Part shown: positions 24,925 to 37,893 of the stretch, piece by piece | Position numbering within the stretch: the first letter of the stretch is position 1 | Layout of the letters: the number at the start of each line of letters is the position of its first letter | DNA from: Hyaloscypha bicolor E | Taxonomy: Eukaryota; Ascomycota; Leotiomycetes; Helotiales; Hyaloscyphaceae | Reading direction: 5' to 3' | Assembly (NCBI RefSeq): GCF_002865645.1 | Contig: NW_020194685.1 | Span: forward strand, 2,939,363 to 3,003,362 | Length of the DNA stretch: 64,000 nt | Translations under genes and position numbers: made by a program | The notes under the pieces: model-generated | Seen by the model: only the letters and a program-made list of their open reading frames with translations | Told to the model about the DNA's origin: nothing | Databases searched by the model: none

Positions 24925-27819
24925 GCGCATTCGGGGGGTTTTGGTAGATCTTGCCCAATCGCCGTCTAATAGCTATATTCACAGGCTTCTTTTCCTCTGC
25001 TCTAACTCATTGCATTGCTAAGTATATACAAGCTCCCAAACTCCGCGACCGGTAAACTGCCCACAAGATGATCCCCAAGAAAAACTGGGGGGGGCGGGGG
25101 GAGTATCAATGGTATCGCAACGATTGACAACTCAACATCGGATCCTGATAGATTTCTACGAGTGATACTCGAGTTACGGCTTCCTGCACCATCGTCGCTT
25201 GGATGAGTAGTTGTCTCCCTAAACCAATATTGGATGAGCGACAGTGACTCAAACCTTGATCACAAAAGCTGACATTCGCTCCTTAAACATGAATCACGAC
25301 TCAAAATTTCTCTACTCTGGTTCCTTATCATCTCGTCACAGTTTCCTTGTTCAGAGAAAGGACCTTCAATCCCGTTTGTGACCGACTCTTGGCGAGAGTA
25401 CTATATTCGTCAATTTCCAGTTCATTGACTTTCTATTGGTGTCCGGACTGTGCAGGGAGCAACACACGTATGATTCTCTCCCTTATATAGAGTATTACGG
25501 AACGGTTGAGCCTAGATATCCTGCTTTCCAAGTGAGAGATACATTATCTTCGAGAATCTTCTCACTTTGTGTTCCTAGTCATGATCGCAAAGTCTTAACC
25601 GTTGCTTCCCAGAGTCTGCTGCAGATAGTCCTGGGCACAAACGAGTAGATAAGGTCTCTTTCTGGCTATTATCCAGAATTCATCAGACGGATTGGGCCCA
25701 TGGGGAGGGCTTGAAACTAAATGATGGATGGAACAAAAAGAGAGCCTAGTATAGAAGGGACCCAGCTTTTGGGAAGATGGACCTGTAGCCCAGAAATATT
25801 CAATCTCTCAAGCTGTGGTTTCCTAGCAATGTGATTGTAGGTTTCATATTTAGATTGGATTGCGCCGCAAGATGAATTGCAAAGAACCCGCGAACGATGA
25901 AGCGTAGGCAAACGACCGACTTCACTAATCCACACACTTTGCAAACTCTACGCGCTTGGACAGGCGTGTCTGAGATCCATGGAAGGCTATTTTAAGGACT
26001 TCGCTCCTGGGCAACACCAGCAATGATTGAGCTGAACTTCTGTGCAGCCTTAGATATATGTCGCTCCTTCAACGATTTGCAGTTCGCTAAAAATAAGGCA
26101 GAATTTCAAGTAGAAGTGGAGTGAACAGCGAAAGGGTATTTCATATTCTAGATTTTGAAAATGAAAATTTCTTGTTGTGGGTTACATGTTGCCCTCGAAG
26201 TATTTGGTCTTCATTCTTTATTTCAAACATCCTTCCTTGAACTGAAAACGTAGTTTTGACTCAATGAAGAGGGCTAGGGAAGCGCATAAGGACAGTGTCA
26301 CACATGTCTCTTATTGACCAACTGGTTTTCGGTTAAGAAATATCTAAAGACTGAGTACACTATATATAAGTTAGATACATACAGAAAACTATCTGGTATT
26401 GTGGATTATATGCTTAGTATTTGGTCATACTCAAAGCCAGACAGGTGCTGTGTGCGGGAGCGTTTGTATTTAATTTCCCTGTAGTTTAGTAAACACAAAC
26501 AGCCGGGGCTTCCTGAGCGGAATGGGAGTTTCAGTGAATGGTTCATTGCTAGCCTTGTCTATATTACATTCCCCCAGTGACCGCAAGGTATCATAGAACA
26601 TTCAAGATCAAAAGTATTGTGTGCTCAACTATTCATTCCTTCCTGCTGTGCAAATAAGCGCATCTGAAGTCGAGTGTTGCATCTTTCCGTTGGAAGTGAG
26701 CTCATTGCTCCACAGGCTACGTAAAGCGTGGCTTTGTCCGACGTGTCCCACCTTGCACGATCAATGCCAAGGAGGAGTTGGACAACGGAGGATTGAACGC
26801 GCGGACATGGGATCTTGGTCACTTGGGGAATCAAGTGGAGGTTTCTATAATTTAATTGCTAGACCGTTCCTGGGTGCTGGGAGTTTTCTCTGACCTCGGA
26901 GATGTAAAGAAAAGAGGTGAGCTAACTTTAGAATGTGATAACATGTCTGACATTGATAATAAAGGTTCGCGTTACATTCGGGAGATGAGACTGAATTTCT
27001 GAGGCATTTCTGTGTTCCCCCATTCCACACCAATAACACCATGCAAAATACTTTTGAGAAGACAACAGAGCTCCGAACTTCACGAAGAAATTTTGGGCCG
27101 CACAGGCAACTTCCGACAGAGAATCTGTCGGCATCAAGAACAGGTATTAGTTCATGGTTTTCGATAGCTGTTGAGATTCACTTCGACGGGTGAAATTTAT
27201 GGCACCGATCTCCGCCAATGCCATGGTGGTATTACAGGAAGACGGGTCTGGGTTCAACAGCTATCCAGTTGGGGAAGTCAGTACAGCGGCAGGGGATGCC
27301 CGAAGCCAATAGAAGTTGGTTTAGAGTTCCATCAACCCTACCAATCCGGCCCCCTCGAAACGACATGTCCGCAAGCCACTAGGTTCTAGACTCTTGTTTC
27401 AAATTTCAGCTGCGCCCAGCTATATGTACCGGGCGAGGGGCTGGCGGAAATGGGAGTCTCCGGTATGGCAACTCCCATGAAGGCGTAGAACCTGATCGTT
27501 ATTGGAGAAAGTCAATGTCGCACAGCATATTCCAAAGTTTTACGCCAGCCAGATTCAAGAGCACTGCAGATCTCTGGTCAAGTGACACAATGAGACAGCT
27601 TCGTTTTCTTGGAGCTGAATGCTCTGGTAAGGTGTCCAATTAAACGAAACCTCACCAGCAGAGAATATGCAGGCGCATTCAGATCAGGTCATGATAAGCG
27701 GCCGCGCCTCGTTCAGTCTCTGAGTATACAAACACTGACTCCGCACTCGCTCTCTCAAGTCGTAAATCTCAACTTCTCGTTTTCCAAACTAATCTAAGCC
27801 ATCACGACACAAGAACAAC
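24925..27819. other. Gene-poor spacer
   Basis: 2.9 kb with no supportable gene, RNA or repeat. The last 150 bases contain the probable promoter and leader of the Tle1-like gene. Confidence 0.4.
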
Positions 27820-29656
27820 ATGGCGCCGAAACGGTTGGTACTGTGCTTCGATGGTACAGACAACAAGTATAGCGCCAGCGAAACTGACTCGAATATCGTC
27901 AAAATTTACGAGTTAATGGATCGCGAATCCCTGGAGCAGTACCATTACTACCAGCGTTAGTTGATTTATTCTTCTTTAAATTAGATTCCGTACTTCTGCT
28001 AGCATATCCTTTTCCAAGACGATAAGTCGCTAATCCGAGCCTGGTGCAGCTGGTATTGGGACGTATGTCCCAAACAAACTCAACAACTCAACGGGAGGCC
28101 TCAGAGACAAAATCGCCATGCTTCGAGACTCAGGCTTCGGTACCTATTTCGTCAACCACGTCATTGGCGGTTACCAGTTTCTACTTCGCTACTACAATCA
28201 AGGAGACAAGATCTACATCTTCGGATTCAGCCGTGGCGCGTATACCGCTCGCTTCCTAAGTGAGATGATCGATAACATCGGGCTCTTGTCAATGGGCAAT
28301 GAAGAAATGATTTATTTCGCATGGGAAGCCTTTTGCGACTACCAAAAGAATAGAGGCGCTGACAAGAAGAAAGAGACAGAGAAGGAAAACTTCATGAAAC
28401 AATACAAACTCAGCTTTTGCCGAACGTGTGATGGAGACAAGGGTGAGGTGAAGGTACATTTTCTCGGTCTCTTCGATTGCGTCAATAGTGTCCTTGCTTT
28501 TAGTACAGCCAAAAGCATGCCTATGCCTCACCACCAGGAACACCCTGAAAACTCTTACCCAGCGAATTTCGTCCGCCATGCAGTTTCAATCCACGAGCGT
28601 CGTGGGCTGTTCCAGCCGGTATTGTTCGACCCAGAGCCAGGCGCACAAGAGGAACCTCCATCCGGCACCACACAACTTGTTGAACGTTGGTTTGCAGGGA
28701 ACCATGGAGATGTAGGAGGAGGATGGAAGGCGCATACTCATCTTAAAGAGAAAGAGCCGTACCTTCTTTCAGACATTCCACTTATGTGGATGATCGAGCA
28801 AGTAAGAGAAGTTGAGGAGGCAGCTAGCGTAAGCCTACTACCCAGTGTACCCCAGGGATTCTTTGCCCAGTTCCAGCCGACTAATGGACCAGCAGAAACG
28901 CGGCGACAAGAACATACTTGCTTGGCGTGAGACATTCCCTCAATCAGCAGATATTGATTTTAAAATTGTTCGGTCGGGCAATTGGGAATCGGTTTGCGAA
29001 CATGCTCAAAAGCAGATCAATTTATGGGACTTGGAGAAGAACGACACCCCAAAACCAGCGGATAGAATCCGAAAAGTCCAGCGAAGGCTTCACGACGTTC
29101 TAAAGAGTGGGACTGACGGACCAGGTCCTAAAGGACTGGAGGAATGGTTCAGGAAATGGACGAAGAGATCTTTTTGGTGGGTCACAGGTAAGCCAGCTCT
29201 CTATTTCAAGCCACACCTGATTCCATATACTGACTATCTCTGTCAAGAACATGTTCCCGTTCTTAGGTGGCATAGAGTCGCAGTTGGAAGTGAAGGGCCT
29301 CATGTGAAGCATTGGAGAATGTGAGTGGCCCAGATTCTTTTATTTTCACTCTATTTCCTATTAAGCCGAAATTCGATTCGGGAAACTGCGTCATGGTATT
29401 GTGCAACAGATGTCAATGTTCTTGTTCATCAGTGTTTTACTCAAATGGAAACAAACATGATTTAATAACTTAATGTAGGACACGGTCGTTGAATCATGGT
29501 CGACCTCGTGATATCCCTGAGCATGCTTGGGCGCACTGGAGCGTGCCGAAGCTCAGGGAGTGCCAGGTCAAGGGAGTTGGAGCTCTCGACCGGATGAATC
29601 GAAACGCCGAGAAGTTCAAAAATGTAGAGAGGGGTCCTCCCGAACAAGCAATTTGA
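27820..29656 (+). CDS. Tle1-like (DUF2235) alpha/beta-hydrolase
   Basis: Five exons: 27820-27955, 28050-28828, 28893-29187, 29248-29320 and 29479-29656, totalling 486 residues; all introns are GT-AG. Starts MAPKRLVLCFDGTDN, the family's N-terminal strand and DGT loop. YYQPGIGTYVP spans the first junction. The nucleophile elbow GFSRGAYTAR places the catalytic serine at residue 106, and WFAGNHGDVGGGW supplies the conserved Asp/His region. The C-terminal exons give WWVTEHVPVLRW and HGRPRDIPEHAWAHWSV, both family-typical. Related bacterial Tle1 proteins are phospholipases; fungal members are largely unstudied. The third junction is the least certain: a donor at 28796 would also keep frame. Confidence 0.9.
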
Positions 29657-32420
29657 AGGTTTTCTGGATAGAACCCCTATCTCGTTTCGGCTGTGGGGTT
29701 CCGTTTCAATAAACATAGAATTTCTGTCGGAACGCTTGAGGAATTCACCACTTTTCTTTGCATCATATTGATTAATTCCTAATCAGATATTTCACGTTTC
29801 CTTGGAGTAGTTTTTGATGTATCTAGCCCTAAGATATCCAAGCTGATGCTCGTGAAAGTGGAGCAATCACAACGCTTCACAGCGCTCGCTTAAATAGGGG
29901 TTACCCCGGAATGATAGTACACCACCAACACTTGAAAATAGTTCCAGATCTATATGGTTGCTAGTAAATCTTATCCATTCTAGAATGTTCGAAGATCAAT
30001 ATCAAATACAGTCATGGAAAATTTATGATTCATGGGTGTCAATGGTTGAGATGGGAATTGAATCCAACAACCGGTGAATTTATTGTGATTTTTTGCCATG
30101 GAAACCCTGGAATGACCTCTTGCTAAATGGTCTCTTACAGTACTATAAATGGTGGAAGTTCATCCTACTGAATCCAGATTTTACTCACAATGTTTATGTC
30201 GCCTCCATCCAATCTACCTCTTCTTGGGTCCGTGAGGCTCCACAGCTTTCCTTGCCCTGCCACGTATAAACCTCGGAGAGGATACTGTTAATCGGTTCAG
30301 TTCCGGACAATGACGGTTGAGTCGCACTCCGCTGAGATGAATGACAGCATTTTGGAAATTGACAACAAACTTTTGCAGTCAACGAAAGAGATCCGATGAC
30401 ACTTGATCGGGCACCCCCATCCAACATAGCTACCGCATGAAATCAATTTAGTTTTGATCAAGCATTCAAGAATGGGTGCCCGAGAATTCCTGAAAGCTAT
30501 ACGCTAACCCCTCACGAGCAATTGGCCAAAATACTTCTCCGGAGGTGATAGTAACAAAGAGTTGTCAAAATAGTGGAATCGGTCCTTTGCAGGTATAAAA
30601 GGACTGCAGAGTCTCTATACAATTATGGCATGAACTATTTTCCTATGCTGAATATCCAAATCTTGTAGAGGCCCTCGACCCTGAGTGTTCTTTACATACA
30701 TGGAACATTGAACCGATTTGAGGTAGGGTGCCCTCATCACTCACGTTCACGATTTGCAAGGCCAGCGTATAGCGCGAGCAGAAGGCCAGGCACAATACAG
30801 GCACAACCCCATGCTTTGCAGATCGCAATATAATTTTATAAATTCAGTTGAACTTCTATCAAGCAATTCACCTTATTAATCCTTAACAGACTTTAGGCTT
30901 GTGTACTTCCTGTTCAAAGTCGACACTTTTAATAGTAGTACATCAATTAATAGCAATTAGACTAGACTAGATATCTTTAGGAATTAAGTATCTTTCATAA
31001 CAAACTTATACTCTTTCACAGTGAAAATACTTCTGCGAAGTCCAAGAGCAAAACAGATTAGGGGTTATTGTTTGCTAATTTGGCCTCACTTTCCCCAGTC
31101 TTATATATCTGAAATTGACATGGACCCTCAAAATGCGGGCCGAAGGAATTAATAAACGCAAAATTTGTTTCTAGGCCCTGAGCTCAACTCAAATACATTG
31201 TTTGGCCATGATCCAAGCAACCTCTCCGCCAGCCCCCGCCGAGAAATAATGCTTTTTATAAGGTTTTAGCAAGAATTGGGAGGCCTCCAACTTATATATA
31301 TCCCCTAACGAAAAAGTCTTTACCTAGTGTGGTGATGCTCCTTTCACTTTATTTAAAGTAACAGGTTGAATATCTTTGATACTACACGTAGCTTAGAATT
31401 TGAATCTTAAAGTTCTTGGATTTTCCATGCTGGCTGCAAGCTTTGAAGACCTGAGGTTCCGAATGTACCATGTAAGCGAGAACTAGATGGGCCGAAATTC
31501 CAATTATACCATAAAAAAGAGAAGAATAACATAACCTCTCGCGAATAGTGTGCCACCTAAGGGGGACATTTGGAATAGCCACTCATTCAATGCTCCGTGG
31601 AAAAGATGAAATGTGCAAGGCCCCTTTATATTCAATGTTTCTATGAGAATTAGGATCTCTGGAAATTTGGATTATTGATTCCTTGAATCTTCTGTAAAGG
31701 AGCTTATGGCTGGAATTTCCACAAAAAACCCGATCCCTAATTACCTTAAGCCTTAGTGTAGGACATTCCCCTCAATAATTGAAGATATACAAATCGAGAT
31801 TTCGAGTCGACGTAACTAAACTGCATCATGCCTTCCCGTCACTGACGGCGGAGAGAATGACTTTGCTCAGACTCAATAATAGGCGAAAGAAGTTTTATCA
31901 AGTGATTGCCATTGAGATGTATATTCTTCTGTGTGAGTGGAGCGCCAGGAGGAAAAGCCGGAGAGTCATGCCGAGCCACTTGCCCAAAGAGGAAAGGGGG
32001 GCGAACCCCGCCAAAGTGGAAGCGAGCTCGTTGGCGATGACCTCTGATCATTGAATTACACAGCAGCAGCCCACCTTCTCCTTCTCCTTCCAGACCGCCA
32101 ACTCCTTAGTCAATCGAGACGAACGCAAGTACCTAAAATACAACTGATTCGGGAACGTGCCGTCAAGGGAGAACGACTGAATTCACGCAGGCGCAGCTCG
32201 AGTCTAGACGTCAACTGACGAACGTTCCAGCCACCTCAGCCCCAACATCCCGCCCACCAGACATGTGCAACTTCTACAAATACAAATAGACTCGCCCTCG
32301 ATTGGTCACCGCTTAGATTACGAGTTCAGCTTCTCTGCATCTTGCTCGAGTCCCCGAACAAACACGCCCCTCGCGCGCGCCCCTGCAACATACATATTCT
32401 GCTGTCCACGAAGAAGAAAC
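29657..32420. other. Gene-poor, AT-rich spacer
   Basis: 2.8 kb without a supportable coding region; AT-rich to about 31.8 kb, then ordinary composition with the E2 promoter. Confidence 0.4.
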
Positions 32421-33011
32421 ATGCCTCCAGCCCCGGCTACCGGAGCCGCTGGGCTCCTGGCACGGCAACTGAAAGGCATACAGCAAGCAAAAGATCTGCC
32501 AGGAATATCTTGCGGCCTAGTAAATGACAATGTATTCGAGTGGGAGGTGATGCTGATGATCTCCGACGACTGCAAATACTACGGCGGTACCTACCTCTCA
32601 TTCCCTCTCTTTGCCCTCTGCGACGTGGACTGACGAGGTCTTCTAGGGGGCAACTTCCGCTGCCACCTCTCATTCCCACCCGAATACCCCCTCCTGCCAC
32701 CCTCCCTCACCTTCAAATCACCCATCCCCTTCCACCCGAACATCTACACCGACGGCCTACTCTGCATCTCGATCCTGCACCCGCCAGAAGACGATCAATA
32801 CGGCTACGAGAGCGCGGCGGAGCGATGGAGTCCCGTACAGACGCCAGAGACAATATTGTTGAGTGTGGTTAGTTTGCTGCATGATCCGAATGATGAGAGT
32901 CCGGCCAATGTGGAGGCTGCGAGGCTGTGGAGGGAGGAGAGGGAGGGCTCAGGGAAGGAATTTAGAAAGAGGTGTAGGAAGGTTGTTCGGGAGAGTTTAG
33001 GGGAGGATTGA
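32421..33011 (+). CDS. Ubiquitin-conjugating enzyme E2, Ubc7/UBE2G type
   Basis: Exons 32421-32586 and 32647-33011 with a 60-base intron, 176 residues. The UBC fold is complete: LLARQLKGIQQ helix, then the HPN motif at 85-87 and catalytic Cys95 in GLLCISILH. The PEDDQYGYESAAERWSPVQT insertion after the cysteine is the acidic loop that separates Ubc7/UBE2G and Cdc34 types from other E2s. The C-terminus continues through SPANVEAARLWREE. Relatives act with ER-associated degradation or K48-chain building ligases. UBE2G1 versus UBE2G2 orthology cannot be settled by eye. Confidence 0.94.
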
Positions 33012-33187
33012 GGCTATTATTTGGGAGGAAGGGGGCATTATGGACGGGATATGGTGGTTGGGAAATCACAACACCTTGATTTGACGATGGAGTATTCTGG
33101 GTGCACGAGGCGCATAGGCGATTTGATTTGAGGCATCATCGACATGTTGTAGGTGGCAGACCTACCAAGTCAACAAGACGCCAAATA

Positions 33188-33725
33188 TCAGCATAATAAC
33201 AAGTCATGACCCAAAGCTTGTGGACTGAATGTCAATTCGATTTCCTCTTTCCAAGTATCGAATTGGACTACCCTAGCTTCAAACACCACATGTAATCCAT
33301 GGCTGAGATAGTGCCTCGTCCTCTCTCCTACAGAGCACCTTAACATTTCTGATGGTGCAGGATTCAAAGTGTAGATCCCACATACGATATGAGAACACGG
33401 GCAAATAGCCCTCTTTCCAACGGTTCTCATAGGATCCCCGTAGCTCAATGAAAGCGTCATGGATCGAATCTCAAGGATTGCCTCTCGGTTCTGCAGCGTA
33501 GTTAGTCTTTGGGCCCTCGCTTCATGCACTATCATACATTAGAAGTTGGTAAAGTTGATTTTAGATGTTTGTTGTTCAGCCTTGCGGGGCTAACCTGATT
33601 GGGGCAGTCAGCCTCGCGCTAAACTTCGAAGTCACGACAACAGCATTCTTGTCGTCGGCGAGAATGATATTCACATCCTCCTTTGGGCTACCAAAGTACA
33701 GTTCAATACTTGTGTTAATACGCAT
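33188..33725 (-). CDS. Unrecognised protein, 152 residues, head-to-head with CSN12
   Basis: Exons 33725-33595 and 33515-33188 joined by a 79-base GT-AG intron (GTTAGC donor, CTAAT branch, GCGAG acceptor). Exon 1 starts MRINTSIELYFGSPKEDV and continues NIILADDKNAVVVTSKFSAR; exon 2 continues QRLTTLQNREAILEIRSMTL and ends GHDLLLC. The alternating hydrophobic pattern suggests a beta-rich fold. No signal peptide or membrane segment. I cannot name the family. The frame-exact splice and coding-like composition on both sides support a real gene. Confidence 0.6.
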
Positions 33726-33775
33726 GCCGTACTTGCAACGATTAAGACCCCGCCGAGGTCTGCCATCCCCTCATA
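33726..33775. promoter_or_regulatory. 50-bp bidirectional start region
   Basis: Only 50 bases separate the start codons of the unrecognised gene and CSN12, so their promoters must overlap or lie within each other's transcribed sequence. Confidence 0.5.
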
Positions 33776-35557
33776 ATGCCGATCGTCGACGAATTCCTCT
33801 CCTCCATCTCCAACTTCCTTAGGACGAAGAATTCTTTACAACTGCAGCTCTTCCTACGAGTCGAACCTCCTCTGCCTGACCAATACTTACAGCTGAGCCA
33901 AGAGTTGAAGTCATCATATCGTGATGGCAACAAGCTCGAATTGCACATAGGGAAGTTGGTCCCCGAGGCCGATGATGGGGATGCTGAAGTAGGAGGGGCA
34001 TGGCCGGGTTTCCTTGCCTTCTTGAAAGAGTATTTGGAATTCTGGAGAGATGTCAATTTTGGAGATCTTCTGGAGACACATACGCAATTGAGCAATTTAG
34101 CGAAGTAGGCGTGCTCACCTCCCAATGGTCAAACAAATGCTGACTGAGTCCGAATTCAGCGCATGCATAACTGCATTGTCCAATGCGACCTATGGCATCA
34201 TTGTACTGCCAGCAACGATCCAACTATGTTCGACTCTTGCAAGACTTGCTATGATGCTTGACAAGAGACCGGATTTGACACGAAAGATGGTGAAAATTGC
34301 CGACGTTGATCAGGAATCAAGGAAGACATTGGTCGAAGGGACAGCAGAGTCTATACAGAGGGCATTTACAATGTGTTTGACGGAGAGGACAGCCAATAGG
34401 AATGGTATAGGCCGAGATGGGAAGCCAGAGGGAAAGAAAGTTGGCATATATTCTTTCGCCAATATGGTGCTGAGACTCCTCTTTCAGGTATGGTACATTT
34501 CAATCCTGAACTTGCATAATTTTAACAGAAACTGCAGTGCAAGAAGACACGACTAGCGAATCAGATGTTCACCAATATATCTCAAAATTCGCCTCCCCTT
34601 GGCTTGTATCCTGCAAGCCAGCGTGTAACATATCTTTTCTATCTCGGACGTTACCATTTCGCAAACAGCCACTTTTACTATGCAGCACAATCCTTGCAAT
34701 CAGCATACGACCAATGTCACGCCAAGTGCCTGAAGCAACGTCGGAGTATTCTAATTGTTCTGATTGCATCAAACATGATCCTCGGCAGATTCCCGTCTCG
34801 AGCCTTCCTGTCAAGACCAGAAGCCGCTGACGTGCTCGACAAATTCATACCAATATCAAACGCTATTCAGAAAGGCAACATGATTGCGTTCAAGCAAGCA
34901 GTGGGACCAGAGTCTGGCAACGAAGAGTGGCTTTTCCAGCACGGAGTCCTCCTGCCTTTGAGATCTCGCTGCGAGGTATTGGTCTGGCGAACTTTCGCGC
35001 GTCGAATCTTTCTTCTGACGTATCAATTTCCATCGGATCCGAACTCCAGGAGAGCACCAACATTGGATCTCGAAGACCTGGTTGCAGCAGCCCAGTATTG
35101 CCAGAAGCTCCTTGAGGGCTGGGTGAAGCCTGTCGATTCTATGACGGCAATGCAAGCTGGCCGGATGCATCCGAACTCAATGTTCATGAAGACACCCGAC
35201 CTGGTTCCGCCGCCCGAGGGACCGAAAAACCTCGGAGCACAAGACGGAATGATTTTTGGAAACACAATGCCCGATCTCATGGAAATGGAGGCAATTGTGG
35301 CAAGTCTCGTACAGCAAGATTTATTGCATGGATTCATCAGTCACAATCAAGGAAAATTTGCTATTCTAGGAGCAAAACAGAGAGGCGGACCCCTGAATGC
35401 GGGATTTCCACCTGTCTGGGAGACATTAAAGGTCAGAGCTGAAAGAGAAGTAAACAGCGGTGAAATACCCGGGTGGGTCCAGACAGAGAGGACGGGAATG
35501 ATGGGTGGAGTTGTGAATCTTACCGGCATCGCCCGACCTGTTGGGAGTGGAGAATGA
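33776..35557 (+). CDS. CSN12: CSN12-like PCI domain protein
   Basis: Exons 33776-34104, 34160-34487 and 34529-35557 (introns of 55 and 41 bases), 561 residues. Diagnostic stretches are KKTRLANQMFTNISQNSPPL and YPASQRVTYLFYLGRYHFAN at the exon 2/3 junction, followed by a TPR-like helical array and the C-terminal PCI (winged-helix) region near YCQKLLEGW through LMEMEAIVASLVQQDLLHGF. It ends with MGGVVNLTGIARPVG. Members bind the COP9 signalosome or, like yeast Thp1/Csn12, work in TREX-2-type complexes linked to mRNA processing. Confidence 0.92.
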
Positions 35558-36125
35558 ACCGAATTTCGCGATCGGTTTCCTTTCGAAAGTTGCGGAAGGA
35601 GTAGAATTGGACGATAACGTGTATGAGATGTTGCCACGGAACAATGGAGACGCGTATGTCACTCAGCGTCAGCACACCAAACTACCCCTCTTTTGCCGAC
35701 ATTTCAGACTGCTGATGTCCGATTCCCACCGAAAATCTCGAGACTTTATGTAGTGTGAGATTAATTGTGGGGTGTGTGGTGTGTGGGGTTCCCGAGCTGG
35801 GGTTCTGATGGACGAGGTTTGTCGGAATGTCGGAGTCAAGTACGGGTATCTCGGTTGGGCTTTTCTTCGAAAACAACTCCGGCTGCCAAAATTGCAAGAC
35901 CGCCCGCTTGGAAAGAACTTGACGAAATGGAAAGGAAGGGTCACGAAGACAATCTGGTTTCTATTCTTGTTGCCGGCAGTATTGCTTCTGCCCAAATACA
36001 CCGTTGCCACCCTGGCAGAATGTTCCCAAGCACAATATCGTTGTCTATGCCTGCTCTTTCTCACGGCTAACGAAGCCCACATTCAAATGCAAATACAGAA
36101 CCCGAAGGCCTTCGAAAGTTTCAAC
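35558..36125. other. Intergenic, no gene seen
   Basis: Contains a GT-rich patch near 35765-35800 and an open plus-strand frame (35772-36143) with one hydrophobic stretch but no recognisable domain. Treated as noncoding. Confidence 0.35.
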
Positions 36126-37617
36126 TCAGCTCGTCTTCTTTGACTGTTTTCTCGCTTCCATCTCTCTCATCTGTGCTGCTATCTTCTTCTCCGCGACCCT
36201 CCTCATGGCAGCCTGTTGCTCTGCAGGTTCCTCTTCTGCAGTCCTCTCCTCCTCAGCAGCCTTCACTTCCACCGCTTTCTCCGCCTACTTCATTGCAAAT
36301 TCTCGATTCCTCTTCTATCCCAATATTCCTCAAGCAGGTCACTGCTCACGTCTTCTTCCTTTGACCAGGAGTCTTTGTAGATACTTTCATCCCAGCGAAG
36401 CAGGTACTATCGAGCGTGCGGCCAAGTCATCTCTTGAGGCCAATGATTGATGACAGCGGCGACGTGGAATTCACATTCCTTCAACTGATCTCTGATTAAC
36501 TCAGGCTGAGGCGGTCGAATTATGCGTCCATTATTTCGTCTCGGTTTCTGTGTGGCGTCGGATTTGGCAGTGATTCCATTTGGTGCTGCTGCGGTTAGCT
36601 GCGCACTTGTGTGGGAGTGTTCCCATTTGCTCCTTTGGTGATCACTGTACCTTTGTTGCGACCCTTTGACTGTCTTCGCCCAGGACTTTTCGCTGGCTGC
36701 AGCTCGATCTTCCTCTTCGAGTTAATCTCATCGTATTGAACCTTCTCGCCAACAGCTATCTCCGGAACCTGCTTCCAAACCGAGTACATATCCTTATGAC
36801 TTGCATCATCATCCCCCAATTCGTAGAATTCAGCCACATGCTGAGCCCTAATCACCTTGAACCCAGGAATCCGAGTTTGTTTCCGTCAACTCCGGGAAGT
36901 CTGAAGGACCTCCCACGCCCTTAGTAGCTGATTTTTCCGTTTTTATGATTGTGAGGATGAGTAATTTCGTCCTCAACATCTCTCTCTGAACGTGAGAGTG
37001 AGATGAATGGACTGAGGTGCGGAGGGTTGGTTGAAGACTGTCCTTGGCTGAGGTGGATCTTGATCCTGTTGACGAGATCATCTGTAGTTGCGGAAACTCG
37101 GGAGTCGAATCGGGCTGCCGAAACCTCTCAGCATGGGCTGGTCTTCAATGTCAGAGTAGTCGGAACGGGAGAGGATTTTGGGAATCTCGTGTATTTCGAG
37201 AATAAAGTTCTCCGGTCCCGGCGAATTCGATGCATTGCTCGGAGAAGAAGATGATTGCGCGGTCGGATTCTTCTGAGTGTTTGATAACGGGCCAGCCGTA
37301 GACGCTTTGCGATTGGACATGCTGGAAGAGGGCCCGGCTGGATGGTGGTTACTCATCACGGGGAAGGGAGGTGACCTCATGTTGATGGGAAAACTCCGAT
37401 CTGCTCGATCGCCACTGATGGTTTTCTGTGTGGAGCCTCCAAGTTCTCGCCGAAATGATTCCGTGGTGTGTGTGGTCGTATTTTCAGACTTGTCGTTGTC
37501 GCTCCGATCGAGAAGTCGGGCCGTCGAGCTTGAACCACATACCTCTTGCCTTGATGCTGGAAAGTTCTCCCTCGCTAAATGTACAAAGGACATTGTTTTG
37601 AAGAAACCTCTCTCCAT
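36126..37617 (-). pseudogene. Broken chromodomain protein gene
   Basis: Minus-strand coding character is split over several frames. 37617-37078 encodes a Ser-rich disordered N-terminus ending in an acidic YSDIEDQP segment. The frame then shifts (37081-36848), shifts again at about 36860 into VIRAQHVAEFYELGDDDASH (to 36595), and continues through ELIRDQLKECEFHVAAVINH. A TAG at 36407-36409 interrupts the sequence just before YLLRWDESIYKDSWSKEEDV and SSDLLEEYW, which fits the chromodomain pattern. After another stop and shift, a charged coiled-coil tail (EEERTAEEEPAEQQAAMRRV) runs to a TGA at 36126. At least two frame changes and two stops cannot all be explained by introns I could find. Confidence 0.55.
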
Positions 37618-37893
37618 AGTATTATAGTCTCATACTCAGATATCTCCAATTGAATGGTCGAGTCCGCCAAGCAAGTGATGAAACGAGAAGCTTCAAGATT
37701 TGCAAGCACCGAGACAGGAATAATGACTTGACCTGCAGCTGGTTCTCTTGACGGCCCACAGGAAAAAGACTTTATTCTGTGCACGCTGCAAAACGCCAAA
37801 CATAATGATCGCTCCTAAACCAGAATCCAAAGGAAACACCTCCAAGACTCCAGCCTCCGTTTCACGTCAGCACCTGCGAATTTCAAGGGATTT

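Noticed and set aside
35772..36143. Plus-strand frame with a hydrophobic stretch, possibly a membrane protein
   Set aside because: Opposite and overlapping frames are open too, and it is a poor fit to codon use of nearby genes.
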